64,000 bases of DNA from the NCBI GenBank assembly GCA_934234215.1, contig CAKQHB010000002.1, forward strand, positions 127,211-191,210. The letters are read 5' to 3'. Shown here piece by piece: positions 32,205-40,731 of the stretch. Under the pieces are notes generated by a model that had not been told where the DNA came from, searched no databases, and saw only the letters and a list, made by a program, of their open reading frames with translations. The position numbers were made by a program, and so were the translations under genes. Each line of letters begins with the position of its first letter. The first letter of the stretch is position 1. The stretch comes from an uncultured Cuneatibacter sp. GTDB lineage: Bacteria; Bacillota; Clostridia; Lachnospirales; Lachnospiraceae.

Positions 32205-32430
32205 AGAAAGTACACTGTTGCTTTGAACTCAGAGAGGGTCATATATTGGTGTGAGTGACCTGTTCAGACCCAGTTGGAAGACCACTCCGGAGCTGCTCTG
32301 CGAGAAAGCATAAAACAGGAGCATAAGCAGAGACGACCGATGCGCGTTATGCATCTGATGAGTGAAATCCAAGGTGGAACCGTGTGAGAATTTGCACCCT
32401 TGGGCAGAAGAGCTGCCCAGGGGTGTTTTT
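32205..32430 (+). ncRNA. T-box leader of thrS (tRNA-Thr sensing)
   Basis: The T-box sequence AAGGTGGAACCGTGT is at 32371-32385. Stem I is marked by CAGAGAGGGTC at 32230-32240 and the distal loop ATTGGTGTGAG. The specifier is most likely ACC (threonine) at 32281-32283, just before ACTCCGGAGC on the 3' side of stem I. The terminator is CACCC-ttGGGCAG-aagag-CTGCCCAg-GGGTG followed by TTTTT (32395-32430). Uncharged tRNA-Thr would hold the antiterminator and allow thrS transcription. Confidence 0.9.
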
Positions 32431-32500
32431 GATTTCCAAAAACGGAAACAAACATCTCTCAGGCGGACATACAAGAACAATAGAGAAGGAGAAACACATC

Positions 32501-34264
32501 ATGAAGGTAATTTACAAAGATGGTACCGTTGCAGAATGTGCACCGGAAGAAGAGCTGCATGTGATCCGTCATACCGCAGCACACATCATGGCACAGGCAA
32601 TCAAGCGTCTGTACCCCCACGCAGATTTTGGTTATGGTCCGGCTACGGAGCACGGATTCTACTATGATGTAGATCTGGGTGACACAAAGCTGACCGATGA
32701 AGATCTGGCAAACATCGAGAAAGAGATGAAGAAGATCGTCAAGGAAAACCTGCCGATCAAGCCTTTCATTCTGGATCGTCCGGATGCGATCAAGCTGATG
32801 GAAGAGCGCGAAGAGCATTACAAGGTAGAGCATATCGGAGATCTGCCGGAGGATGCAGAGATCAGCTTTTACCAGCAGGGTGAGTACATTGACATGTGCG
32901 TAGGTCCTCACCTGACCTATACCAAGGCTTTGAAGGCATTTAAGATCACCCAGCAGTCCGGTGCTTACTGGAAGGGCGATAAGAAGAATAAGATGCTGAC
33001 CCGTATCAACGGTATCGCATTTAAGACTCAGGACGAGTTAGATGCACATCTGAAGCTGATGGAAGAGGCTGAGAAGCGCGACCACAGAAAGATCGGCCGT
33101 GAGATGGGTCTGTTCATGCTGAGAGACGAAGCTCCGGGATTCCCGTTCTTCCTGCCGAAGGGCATGGCTGTCAAGAATGCGCTGATCGACTACTGGAGAG
33201 AGATCCATTACCGTGACAACTACGTTGAGATTTCCACTCCTCAGATCATGAGCCGTCAGCTGTGGGAGACCAGCGGTCACTGGGATCACTACAAGGACAA
33301 CATGTATTCCACAAAGATTGACGACGAAGATTATTGCATCAAGCCGATGAACTGCCCCGGCGGTGTTATGGTTTATGCAAGCCAGCCGCACAGCTACAGA
33401 GAGCTGCCGATGCGTGTCGGTGAGCTGGGCGTTGTACATCGTCATGAGATGCGTGGTGCACTGCACGGTCTGTTCCGTGTACGCTGCTTCACACAGGATG
33501 ATGCCCACATCTTTATGAGAAAAGATCAGATTACAGACGAGATTAAGGGTGTTGTACATCTGATCAATGAAGTATATGAGAAGTTCGGATTCAAGTATTT
33601 CATCGAGCTGTCCACCCGTCCGGAAGACAGCATGGGAAGTGACGAGGACTGGGAGGCAGCTACCAACGGTCTGAAGCACGCTCTGGAAGAGCTGAATCTG
33701 CCTTACATCGTCAACGAAGGCGACGGTGCATTCTACGGTCCGAAGATCGACTTCCATCTGGAAGATTCTCTGGGAAGAACCTGGCAGTGTGGTACGATCC
33801 AGCTGGATTTCCAGATGCCTTTGAACTTCCATCTGGAGTATACCGCTGAGAATGGTGAGAAGGAGCGTCCGATCATGATCCATCGTGTATGCTTCGGTTC
33901 CATCGAGCGTTTCATCGGTATTCTGACCGAGCACTTTGCAGGTAAGTTCCCGGTATGGCTTGCTCCGGTACAGGCAAAGGTTCTGCCGGTATCTGAGAAG
34001 ACCCTGGATTACGCACGCGGCGTATATCAGGCTCTGAGAGATGCAGGCATCCGTACAGAGATCGATGAGAGAGATGAAAAGATCGGTTACAAGATCCGTG
34101 AAGCTCATCAGGTAGAGAAGGTTCCGTACATGCTGATCCTTGGCGCAAAGGAAGCAGAAGCAGGTACAATCTCCATCCGTCTGAGAGATACCGGTGACAC
34201 CATCACCATGTCTCTGGATGAGTTCATCGAGAAGGTTCAGAAAGAAATCAAAGATCGTGTCTGA
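32501..34264 (+). CDS. thrS: Threonyl-tRNA synthetase
   Basis: 587 residues, slightly short because the N-terminal TGS domain common in other ThrRS seems to be lacking: the protein goes almost at once into the editing-domain motif HVIRHTAAHIMAQAIKRLYP. The class II catalytic core is visible: motif 2 RVGELGVVHRHEMRGALHGL, zinc-site cysteine in KPMNCPGGVMVY, motif 3 GSIERFIGILTEHFAGKFPV, and the anticodon-binding domain ending PYMLILGAKEAEAGTISIRL. It charges tRNA-Thr. AAGGAG precedes the ATG at 32501; upstream frames run through the T-box terminator and are not used. Confidence 0.96.
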   Translation: MKVIYKDGTVAECAPEEELHVIRHTAAHIMAQAIKRLYPHADFGYGPATEHGFYYDVDLGDTKLTDEDLANIEKEMKKIVKENLPIKPFILDRPDAIKLMEEREEHYKVEHIGDLPEDAEISFYQQGEYIDMCVGPHLTYTKALKAFKITQQSGAYWKGDKKNKMLTRINGIAFKTQDELDAHLKLMEEAEKRDHRKIGREMGLFMLRDEAPGFPFFLPKGMAVKNALIDYWREIHYRDNYVEISTPQIMSRQLWETSGHWDHYKDNMYSTKIDDEDYCIKPMNCPGGVMVYASQPHSYRELPMRVGELGVVHRHEMRGALHGLFRVRCFTQDDAHIFMRKDQITDEIKGVVHLINEVYEKFGFKYFIELSTRPEDSMGSDEDWEAATNGLKHALEELNLPYIVNEGDGAFYGPKIDFHLEDSLGRTWQCGTIQLDFQMPLNFHLEYTAENGEKERPIMIHRVCFGSIERFIGILTEHFAGKFPVWLAPVQAKVLPVSEKTLDYARGVYQALRDAGIRTEIDERDEKIGYKIREAHQVEKVPYMLILGAKEAEAGTISIRLRDTGDTITMSLDEFIEKVQKEIKDRV

Positions 34265-34290
34265 GACACACGTTATAAGTAAGTAAAAAA

Positions 34291-34335
34291 GATCAGCCAT
34301 TTTGCGGAGAAATCTGCGAAGTGGCTGATTTTTTA
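34291..34335 (+). terminator. Rho-independent terminator after thrS
   Basis: GATCAGCCATTTTGCgGA-gaaa-TCtGCgAAGTGGCTGAT followed by TTTTTT. A good stem with G-T pairs and a clear T-run. Confidence 0.85.
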
Positions 34336-34350
34336 CAACTGCGCCATTTT

Positions 34351-34532
34351 GCAGAGATTCGAGACCTCCCTCGGCGTAACGAGCAGAAGTTCCTGTGCAT
34401 CTGTCCAGCTTTCCACCTCTATAAGTGAAAACGCGCCTGCGGCTTGAACGGTTCACTTATAGAGGCACGCTGCACATCTGCACGACGGAACTTTCCTGCT
34501 ATGTTACACCGAGGGAGGTCTCAGATCTCTGC
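34351..34532. repeat. 182-bp long imperfect inverted repeat
   Basis: The outer arms (34351-34380 and 34503-34532) match at about 27 of 30 positions; both contain GAGACCTCCCTCGG read inwards, and GAGCAGAAGTTCC / its complement-like GGAACTTTCCTGCT continue the stem. The inner arms CCTCTATAAGTGAA (34425-34438) and TTCACTTATAGAGG (34452-34465) pair perfectly. The whole could fold into one long hairpin. It fills most of the 356-base gap between thrS and the spore germination gene and holds no gene. Nothing shows a transposase, so MITE-like element or structured RNA are both possible. Confidence 0.75.
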
Positions 34533-34620
34533 CAAAAATTTCGAAGGATTGAAAATGCATAGAAAAGCATGGAGGAAATATACTAATCAGGTGATAAAGT
34601 GAACAGATTCGTTTTCAGAA

Positions 34621-36063
34621 ATGGAGAACAGAAGCACAATGAGCAACACGAATGCACAGACGCAGATGGGCGGCAGTTTGTCGGAGATGATGGAGGTTCT
34701 TGGCAGTCGCCTGCATGCGGAGGAGAATTTTGACCTGATTTATCGGGTGATGGAGCTGGGCGACCGCTCCTGCGCCCTGTATTTTCTGGACGGCATGACG
34801 AAGGATGAGATTCTGGAGAAGATTATCGAGTTCATGCTGAAACAGGCGGATGGAAAGGGGCTTCCGGAGAATGCCCATGCATTTTCGAAAAAGTACATGC
34901 CATATGGGGAGATCGGGCTGGCAAAGACCGTGGAGGAGGCGATTCCGCAAGTATTGAGCGGCATTACACTGCTGATCGTGGAAGGATACGACCAGATCAT
35001 CACGATCGACTGCCGCACATATCCATCACGGGGCGTGGAGGAGCCGGGGCAGGACAAAGTCTTTCGCGGCTCAAAGGATGGATTTGTGGAGACGATGGTG
35101 TTCAATACGGCGTTGATCCGCAGACGCATTCGAGATCCAGAGCTGATTATGGAAGCAATGCAGGTTGGAAAAGCATCGAAGACGGATGTGGTGCTGGCGT
35201 ATATGAAAGACCGGGTCGATTCGGAGCTTTTGACCAAGATTCGAAATCGGTTGGCATCGGTACAGGTGGATGCGTTGAATATGAATCAGGAGAGTCTGGC
35301 GGAATGCCTGTTTCCGGGAAAGTGGTACAACCCCTTTCCGAAGTTTAAGTTTTCGGAGCGCCCGGATGTGACAACAGCGCATTTGCTGGAGGGAAATCTT
35401 GTGATTTTGGTGGATAATGCGCCGTCCGCGATGATTTTGCCAAGCTCCGTGTTTGACATTGTGGAGGAGGCGAATGATTATTATTTTCCGCCAATTACAG
35501 GGACGTATTTACGATTATCAAGATTGCTGATTTCCGTAACAGCGCTGTTTCTGACGCCGCTCTGGCTGCTTTTGATGCAAAATCCGCAGTGGATTCCGGT
35601 GGGACTTTCTTTTATTCAGGTGCAGGATGACATTCGGATTCCGCTGATCTGGCAGTTCCTGATTTTGGAGATGGCGATCGACGGATTGAAGCTGGCGGCG
35701 GTGAACACGCCCAGTATGCTCACAACACCGCTTTCGGTCATCGCCGGTATTATGCTGGGAGACTATGCAGTGAGTTCCGGCTGGTTTAATGCGGAACCGC
35801 TGTTGTATATGGCGTTTGTATCTATCGCGAATTATACCCAGGCAAATTTTGAGTTGAGTTATGCGCTGAAGTTTATGCGTATGCTCTCCCTGATTCTGAC
35901 GGCACTGCTGGATGTGTGGGGATTTGTGCTTGGCTGTGTGCTGACCGTTACGGCGATCGCCTGCAACAAGACGATTTCGGGAAAGAGTTATTTAGCGCCG
36001 CTGATCCCATTTTCGTGGAACAAATGCAGACGCCGTTTCCTGCGTCAGAGACTAAAGAAATAG
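34621..36063 (+). CDS. Spore germination protein, GerA/SpoVAF family
   Basis: 480 residues (or 474 if it starts at the ATG at 34639; ribosome sites are weak for both). The soluble N-terminal half has FDLIYRVMELGDRSCALYFL followed by DGMTKDEILEKIIEF, the pattern of SpoVAF (stage V sporulation protein AF) rather than GerAA receptors. The C-terminal half has about five membrane helices (LLISVTALFLTPLWLLLMQ; IPLIWQFLILEMAIDGLKLA; SVIAGIMLGDYAVSSGW; LYMAFVSIANYTQAN; LSLILTALLDVWGFVLG). Such proteins sit in the inner spore membrane and take part in ion/DPA release at germination. It indicates that the organism or its recent ancestor forms spores. Confidence 0.85.
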   Translation: MENRSTMSNTNAQTQMGGSLSEMMEVLGSRLHAEENFDLIYRVMELGDRSCALYFLDGMTKDEILEKIIEFMLKQADGKGLPENAHAFSKKYMPYGEIGLAKTVEEAIPQVLSGITLLIVEGYDQIITIDCRTYPSRGVEEPGQDKVFRGSKDGFVETMVFNTALIRRRIRDPELIMEAMQVGKASKTDVVLAYMKDRVDSELLTKIRNRLASVQVDALNMNQESLAECLFPGKWYNPFPKFKFSERPDVTTAHLLEGNLVILVDNAPSAMILPSSVFDIVEEANDYYFPPITGTYLRLSRLLISVTALFLTPLWLLLMQNPQWIPVGLSFIQVQDDIRIPLIWQFLILEMAIDGLKLAAVNTPSMLTTPLSVIAGIMLGDYAVSSGWFNAEPLLYMAFVSIANYTQANFELSYALKFMRMLSLILTALLDVWGFVLGCVLTVTAIACNKTISGKSYLAPLIPFSWNKCRRRFLRQRLKK

Positions 36064-36092
36064 TTGCAGTGCCCTTCCTTTTTTTCTATAAT
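36064..36092 (+). promoter_or_regulatory. Sigma-A promoter of the fructokinase/amylosucrase operon
   Basis: TTGCAG, 17-base spacer and a perfect TATAAT, 61 bases before the fructokinase start and directly behind the SpoVAF-type gene stop. Confidence 0.75.
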
Positions 36093-36152
36093 ACAAGTAT
36101 ACATGCGCGGGAAAAATCCCGAAGCGGATAGAAAATTGGGAGGGCATTTTTT

Positions 36153-37100
36153 ATGATGGATATTACAGCGATTGGCGAGGTTTTGATCGATCTGACACAG
36201 ACAGGAGTGAATGAGCAGGGCGTGCGCCAGTACGCAGCAAATCCCGGCGGAGCACCGGCAAATGTAGCCGTTGCAGCAGCGAGACTGGGTGCAAAGAGTT
36301 CTTTTATCGGCTGTGTCGGAAAGGATTCTTTTGGAGCAGGGCTGCGGGATACGCTGCGGGAGAACGGGGTTGAGACAAGCCAGATGCAGGAAGCAGACGA
36401 TGTTCTGACGACGATGGCAGTTGTCAGCGTGACCGCAGACGGCGAGCGCAGCTTTTCGTTTTATCGGAATCCCGGCGCAGATTTGATGCTGGACAGCAGA
36501 AAGATCGCTGCCGGTGCATTGCAGGAGACAAAGGTTCTGCATTTCGGAAGCGTCAGCCTGACGGCAGATCCGTCCAGAACCTCCACCCTTGAGGCAGCTC
36601 GCAAGGCAAAAGAAAATGGTGTCTTGATTACATACGATCCGAACTTCCGCCCGGCGCTGTGGAGCGATCGGGAAGATGCGATTGTGCAGATGCGCAAGCC
36701 GCTGTCGATGGTGGATATTATTAAAATCAGCGATGAAGAGATGGAGCTGATGACCGATGAGACGACACCGGAGAAAGCTGCGGAGGTGCTGCTTGGACAG
36801 GGCATTTCTCTGGCTCTGATCACCCTCGGTGCAGACGGCGTTTATTACAGCAATGGCAAAGAAAGCGGTCACATTCCCGGATACAAGGTACAGGTGGCTG
36901 ACACAAATGGAGCCGGAGACACATTCTTCGGAGCTTTTTTGAGCCGTCTGGTACAGAGAGAGGGATTGTTAGAAGGACTGGAAAAAGAAGAATTAGAACA
37001 GGCACTGCGTTTTGCAAATAAAGCAGCTTCCCTGACAACGAGCCGTCCCGGAGCGATTCCGGCGATGCCGTTTGCGGAAGAGCTGAAGGACTTTCAGTAA
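36153..37100 (+). CDS. Fructokinase, PfkB family
   Basis: 315 residues. PfkB family features: opening DITAIGEVLIDLT, the NPGGAPANVAVAAARLGAKS substrate site, the middle ITYDPNFRPALWSD, and the C-terminal signature VQVADTNGAGDTFFGAFLSR with the catalytic aspartate of GAGD. The G-E-x-L-I-D start and NPGGAPANVAVA are typical of fructokinases. It makes fructose-6-phosphate from fructose. GGGAGGG stands eight bases before the ATG. Next gene, 46 bases on, is an amylosucrase-type enzyme that releases fructose from sucrose, so the pair makes a sucrose-use operon. Confidence 0.88.
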   Translation: MMDITAIGEVLIDLTQTGVNEQGVRQYAANPGGAPANVAVAAARLGAKSSFIGCVGKDSFGAGLRDTLRENGVETSQMQEADDVLTTMAVVSVTADGERSFSFYRNPGADLMLDSRKIAAGALQETKVLHFGSVSLTADPSRTSTLEAARKAKENGVLITYDPNFRPALWSDREDAIVQMRKPLSMVDIIKISDEEMELMTDETTPEKAAEVLLGQGISLALITLGADGVYYSNGKESGHIPGYKVQVADTNGAGDTFFGAFLSRLVQREGLLEGLEKEELEQALRFANKAASLTTSRPGAIPAMPFAEELKDFQ

Positions 37101-37146
37101 AGGGAAGACGTCCGAAAAAAAGAGACGCCCCGGAATGGAGAGCAGG

Positions 37147-38991
37147 ATGAAAAAGAGAGGTCTGGAACAGCGGCTGAAAGAGCGGGAGGCAGAACTGTGG
37201 GGGCTGCACGAGCGACTATATCAGAGTCCGAAAGCGTGGGAAGCATTTGCGCAGATGCTGCGCAAAATGGGTGCTGCCCGGAGTGAGAAGCTGCAGCAGT
37301 TGGATGCAGAGAGACAGAAGACACCGGGTTGGTATTATGACCGAAAGCAGTTGGGGATGCAGTTGTATCCCCAGTGCTTTGGCGGAACGCTTTCCGGTGT
37401 GGAGGAGCATCTGGACTATCTGCAGGAGAGTCAGGTGACATGGCTGCATCTGATGCCGATTCTGAAGAGCCCGAAAGGGCGCAGCGATGGAGGCTATGCA
37501 GTGGCGGATTTCCGTCAGATACAGCCGGAGTTAGGGAGGATGGCGGATCTGGAACATCTGACGGAGGTGTGTCATGAAAAAGACATGGCGGTGTGCCTGG
37601 ATTTTGTGATGAACCACACAAGCGAGGATCACGAGTGGGCGATTCGCGCAAGAAAGGGCGAGAAAGAATATCAGGATCGCTACTTCTTTTTTAAAGACTG
37701 GTCGCTGCCCCAGCGGTATGAGCAGACCGTTCCGCAAGTGTTTCCAACGACAGCCCCGGGAAATTTCACCTGGTGTGAGGAAGCGGGCAAGGTCGTGATG
37801 ACGACATTTTATCCGTATCAGTGGGATTTGAATTATGGAAATCCCACAGTCTTTCAGGACATGACAGAGAATTTGCTGTATCTGTGCAACCGCGGTGTGG
37901 ATGTTATTCGTCTCGATGCGGTTCCGTATATTTGGAAGGAGCTTGGGACGACCTGCCGTAATCTGCCGCAGGTGCATGTGCTTGTGCGGATGCTGCGTCT
38001 GGCTTGTGAGATTGTCTGCCCCGGCGTGGTTTTGCTGGGAGAGGTTGTCATGGAACCGGCGAAACTGGCACCGTATTTCGGCAGCGTGGAGCGTCCGGAA
38101 TGCCAGATGCTGTACAATGCAAACACGATGGCAACGACATGGCATACGGCTGCGACAAAAGATGTGCGGCTGCTTCGACATCAGATGGAATCCCTGTTGG
38201 CATTGCCGAAGCAGGACATTTTACTGAACTATCTCCGGTGTCACGATGACATTGGCTGGGGACTGGATTACGACTATCTGCAGCAGTTTGGGATGCAGGA
38301 GGTGCCGCACAAAAAGTTTTTGAACGACTATTTCCTCGGACTATTTGAGGAAGGAGATGCCAGAGGGGAACTGTACAATGCAGATCCTTTGTTGGGGGAT
38401 GCAAGACTTTGCGGTACAACAGCATCTCTGTGCGGTCTGGAAGGGGCTTTGCAGTCCGGCAATGAAAAACGGATCGAGAAAGCACTGGCTCTGGATGTGC
38501 TGCTGCATGCATTTTTGATGACGCAGAGCGGGATTCCGGTGCTGTACAGCGGAGATGAGATCGGGCAGCTGAATGACTACCGATATAAGCAGAACCCGGA
38601 CAAGGCTGCAGATAGCCGCTATGTACATCGTGGAGCTTTTGACTGGAAACAGGCGGAAAGGAGACAGGATGAAACAGAGGCTTCCGGCAGGCTGTATCAG
38701 TCGATCCATCGCCTTGTGGACATTCGCAGAACGTATTCGGTCTTTTCGGCAGATGCAGAGTGCTGGATGATCGAGACGGGATGCAATCATATTCTGGGCA
38801 TCGGCCGTTACCGGAAGGGAAGAAAGCTGATTGCATTGTTTAACTTTTCCCCGGAACCGCAGACCGCGCACATTGCAGAGCATGAAGAATATGTGGAGCT
38901 TTGGAGCAGTCAGCCTGCGAGAGCAAAAGATGTGAGACTGGATGGATATGGGTTTGTCTGGCTGCATACGACATACAGCGAGGAGCCCTGA
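37147..38991 (+). CDS. Amylosucrase-type GH13 glucosyltransferase/sucrose hydrolase
   Basis: 614 residues. The GH13 barrel motifs are visible: YPQCFGGTLSGVEEHLDYL, LDFVMNHTSEDHEWAIRAR, the catalytic aspartate in VDVIRLDAVPYIWKELGT, the acid/base in VVLLGEVVMEPAKLAPYFG, and NYLRCHDDIGWGLDYDY. The long N-terminal helical region and the PYQWDLNYGNP and RCHDDIGWG blocks are characteristic of the amylosucrase/GH13_4 group, which cleaves sucrose to fructose and either transfers glucose to an alpha-glucan or hydrolyses it. No signal peptide, so intracellular. GGAG lies six bases before the ATG at 37147. Whether it polymerises or only hydrolyses cannot be told from sequence. Confidence 0.8.
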   Translation: MKKRGLEQRLKEREAELWGLHERLYQSPKAWEAFAQMLRKMGAARSEKLQQLDAERQKTPGWYYDRKQLGMQLYPQCFGGTLSGVEEHLDYLQESQVTWLHLMPILKSPKGRSDGGYAVADFRQIQPELGRMADLEHLTEVCHEKDMAVCLDFVMNHTSEDHEWAIRARKGEKEYQDRYFFFKDWSLPQRYEQTVPQVFPTTAPGNFTWCEEAGKVVMTTFYPYQWDLNYGNPTVFQDMTENLLYLCNRGVDVIRLDAVPYIWKELGTTCRNLPQVHVLVRMLRLACEIVCPGVVLLGEVVMEPAKLAPYFGSVERPECQMLYNANTMATTWHTAATKDVRLLRHQMESLLALPKQDILLNYLRCHDDIGWGLDYDYLQQFGMQEVPHKKFLNDYFLGLFEEGDARGELYNADPLLGDARLCGTTASLCGLEGALQSGNEKRIEKALALDVLLHAFLMTQSGIPVLYSGDEIGQLNDYRYKQNPDKAADSRYVHRGAFDWKQAERRQDETEASGRLYQSIHRLVDIRRTYSVFSADAECWMIETGCNHILGIGRYRKGRKLIALFNFSPEPQTAHIAEHEEYVELWSSQPARAKDVRLDGYGFVWLHTTYSEEP

Positions 38992-39036
38992 GCAGGCAGG
39001 AGTTGTTTTTGTGTTTTGAAATGGAGTAAATAAAAT

Positions 39037-40662
39037 ATGAAAATCATGCATGGAAGAGGCGTATCCGACGGAATTGTACATGGAAAAGTGGTGTATTACA
39101 GACCGGACGGCGTCGGAATCACCCGTTACACAGCAGAAGAAGAGGCGGAAAAGAATCGCTTTCGAAAAGCACAGGAGGATTCCATCCGTCAGTTGAAAGA
39201 GCTGGCGGAGAAGGCAAGGGCAGAATCGGGAGAAGAGACCGCGATGCTGTTTGAGATACATGGGATGCTGGTGGAAGACCCGGAGTTTACAGAGCGGGTG
39301 TGCATGATTTTGAAGCAGGAACATTGCAATGCCGAGTATGCGGTGCAGATGGCTGGCGAACAGAATGCGGCGCGTCTGGAACAGCTGGAGGATGCATATT
39401 TGCAGGAGCGGGCGTCAGATATCCGGGATGTGACGATGCGGATTCTGGAAAATCTCACCGGACAGCGCCAGAGAGGTGTGAGACTGTCCGAACCGGCGAT
39501 CGTGGCGGCGGAGGATCTGACACCATCGGAGACGCTGCAGTTAGACCGGTCGAAAGTGCTGGCATTTGTGACGAGACAGGGATCGGAGAACAGCCATGCG
39601 GCGATTCTGGCGCGAAGCATGGGCATTCCGGCAGTGTGCGGCATGCAGGAGTTGTCGGAGGAGATCGTCGGGCAGGAAGTATGGCTGGACGGAACTGCCG
39701 GAATGCTGATCACGGATGCGGATGAGGAGATGGAAAGAACTTGTCTGAAAAAAGAGCAGGAGCAGCGGGAACATCGCAGATTGCTGCAGCAGATGAAAGG
39801 CAGGCGGGTACAGCTGGCGGATGGCACCTGGATGCGGCTGTATGCCAACATCAGTGCGCCGGAGGATGTGGAGGCTGTGCTGGAAAACGACGGAGAGGGC
39901 ATTGGATTGTTCCGGTCGGAGTTTTTGTATCTGGCATCGGAGCAGGAGCCGTCGGAGGAGACGCAGTTTGAAGCGTACCGCCGGGTGTTAGAGGGGATGG
40001 AAGGAAAAGAAGTGATCATCCGGACACTGGATCTGGGAGCAGACAAGCGGGTTCCGTACTTTGCGCTGGATGTGGAAGAGAATCCGGCGATGGGCATGCG
40101 GGCGATTCGAATTTGTCTCGAACGACCGGAGTTGTTCCGAACTCAGCTGCGGGCATTGTACCGGGCATCGGCATACGGAAAGCTGTCGATTCTGTTTCCC
40201 ATGATCGCGTCGGTTTGGGAGCTGCAGGAGTGCCGCAGACTGTGTGAGTGCGTGAGACAGGAGCTGCGGGCGGAAGGGATTCCATTTGCGGAACAGGTGC
40301 CTCTTGGAGCGATGATCGAGACACCGGCAGCGGTGTGGTGTGCGGAAGAACTGGCAAAAGAAGCAGATTTCTTTTCAGTCGGGACAAATGACCTGACACA
40401 GTATACGCTGGCATGTGACAGACAGTCTGGAAAGCTGGATCGGTTCTTTGATCCGCATCATCCGGCAGTGCTGCGGGAGCTGGAATGTGCAGCGGCAGCG
40501 GCAAAGAAGGCGAAAATCCCCATCGGGATCTGCGGAGAACTGGCGGGAGATGAGAGCCTGCTTCCGTTCTTTGTAAAAATCGGCATCAGCGAGCTGAGTG
40601 TGGCACCAAAGAAGATTTTGTCGCTGCGGGAGGTATTGACAAAACAGGTAGTCTGCCGCTAG
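39037..40662 (+). CDS. ptsI: PTS enzyme I (phosphoenolpyruvate-protein phosphotransferase)
   Basis: 541 residues. The opening MKIMHGRGVSDGIVHGKVV, the phospho-histidine site FVTRQGSENSHAAILARSMG (in place of the usual GGRTSH), PEP-binding RTLDLGADKRVPYFA and GMRAIRICLERPELFRTQLR, VGTNDLTQYTLACDR, and the C-terminal cysteine in IPIGICGELAGDE are visible. It starts the PTS phosphate relay from PEP to HPr, which is not encoded nearby. The altered serine-asparagine before the active histidine is worth noting because most enzymes I have T-S-H; activity is probably retained. Gene sits 45 bases behind the amylosucrase gene and may be co-transcribed. Confidence 0.92.
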   Translation: MKIMHGRGVSDGIVHGKVVYYRPDGVGITRYTAEEEAEKNRFRKAQEDSIRQLKELAEKARAESGEETAMLFEIHGMLVEDPEFTERVCMILKQEHCNAEYAVQMAGEQNAARLEQLEDAYLQERASDIRDVTMRILENLTGQRQRGVRLSEPAIVAAEDLTPSETLQLDRSKVLAFVTRQGSENSHAAILARSMGIPAVCGMQELSEEIVGQEVWLDGTAGMLITDADEEMERTCLKKEQEQREHRRLLQQMKGRRVQLADGTWMRLYANISAPEDVEAVLENDGEGIGLFRSEFLYLASEQEPSEETQFEAYRRVLEGMEGKEVIIRTLDLGADKRVPYFALDVEENPAMGMRAIRICLERPELFRTQLRALYRASAYGKLSILFPMIASVWELQECRRLCECVRQELRAEGIPFAEQVPLGAMIETPAAVWCAEELAKEADFFSVGTNDLTQYTLACDRQSGKLDRFFDPHHPAVLRELECAAAAAKKAKIPIGICGELAGDESLLPFFVKIGISELSVAPKKILSLREVLTKQVVCR

Positions 40663-40731
40663 AATAAACAAAAAACTTTTGTGCAGAGAAAGTCACAGTT
40701 ACAGCGCAAGCAGCGCGGAAAAGAGGAGACG

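Noticed and set aside
32384..32500. Upstream extension of thrS
   Set aside because: It runs through the T-box terminator; the ATG at 32501 has a proper ribosome site and gives the expected ThrRS start.
33038..34456. 472-codon minus-strand ORF opposite thrS
   Set aside because: It is a shadow caused by codon bias of thrS, has no family resemblance and runs through the terminator.
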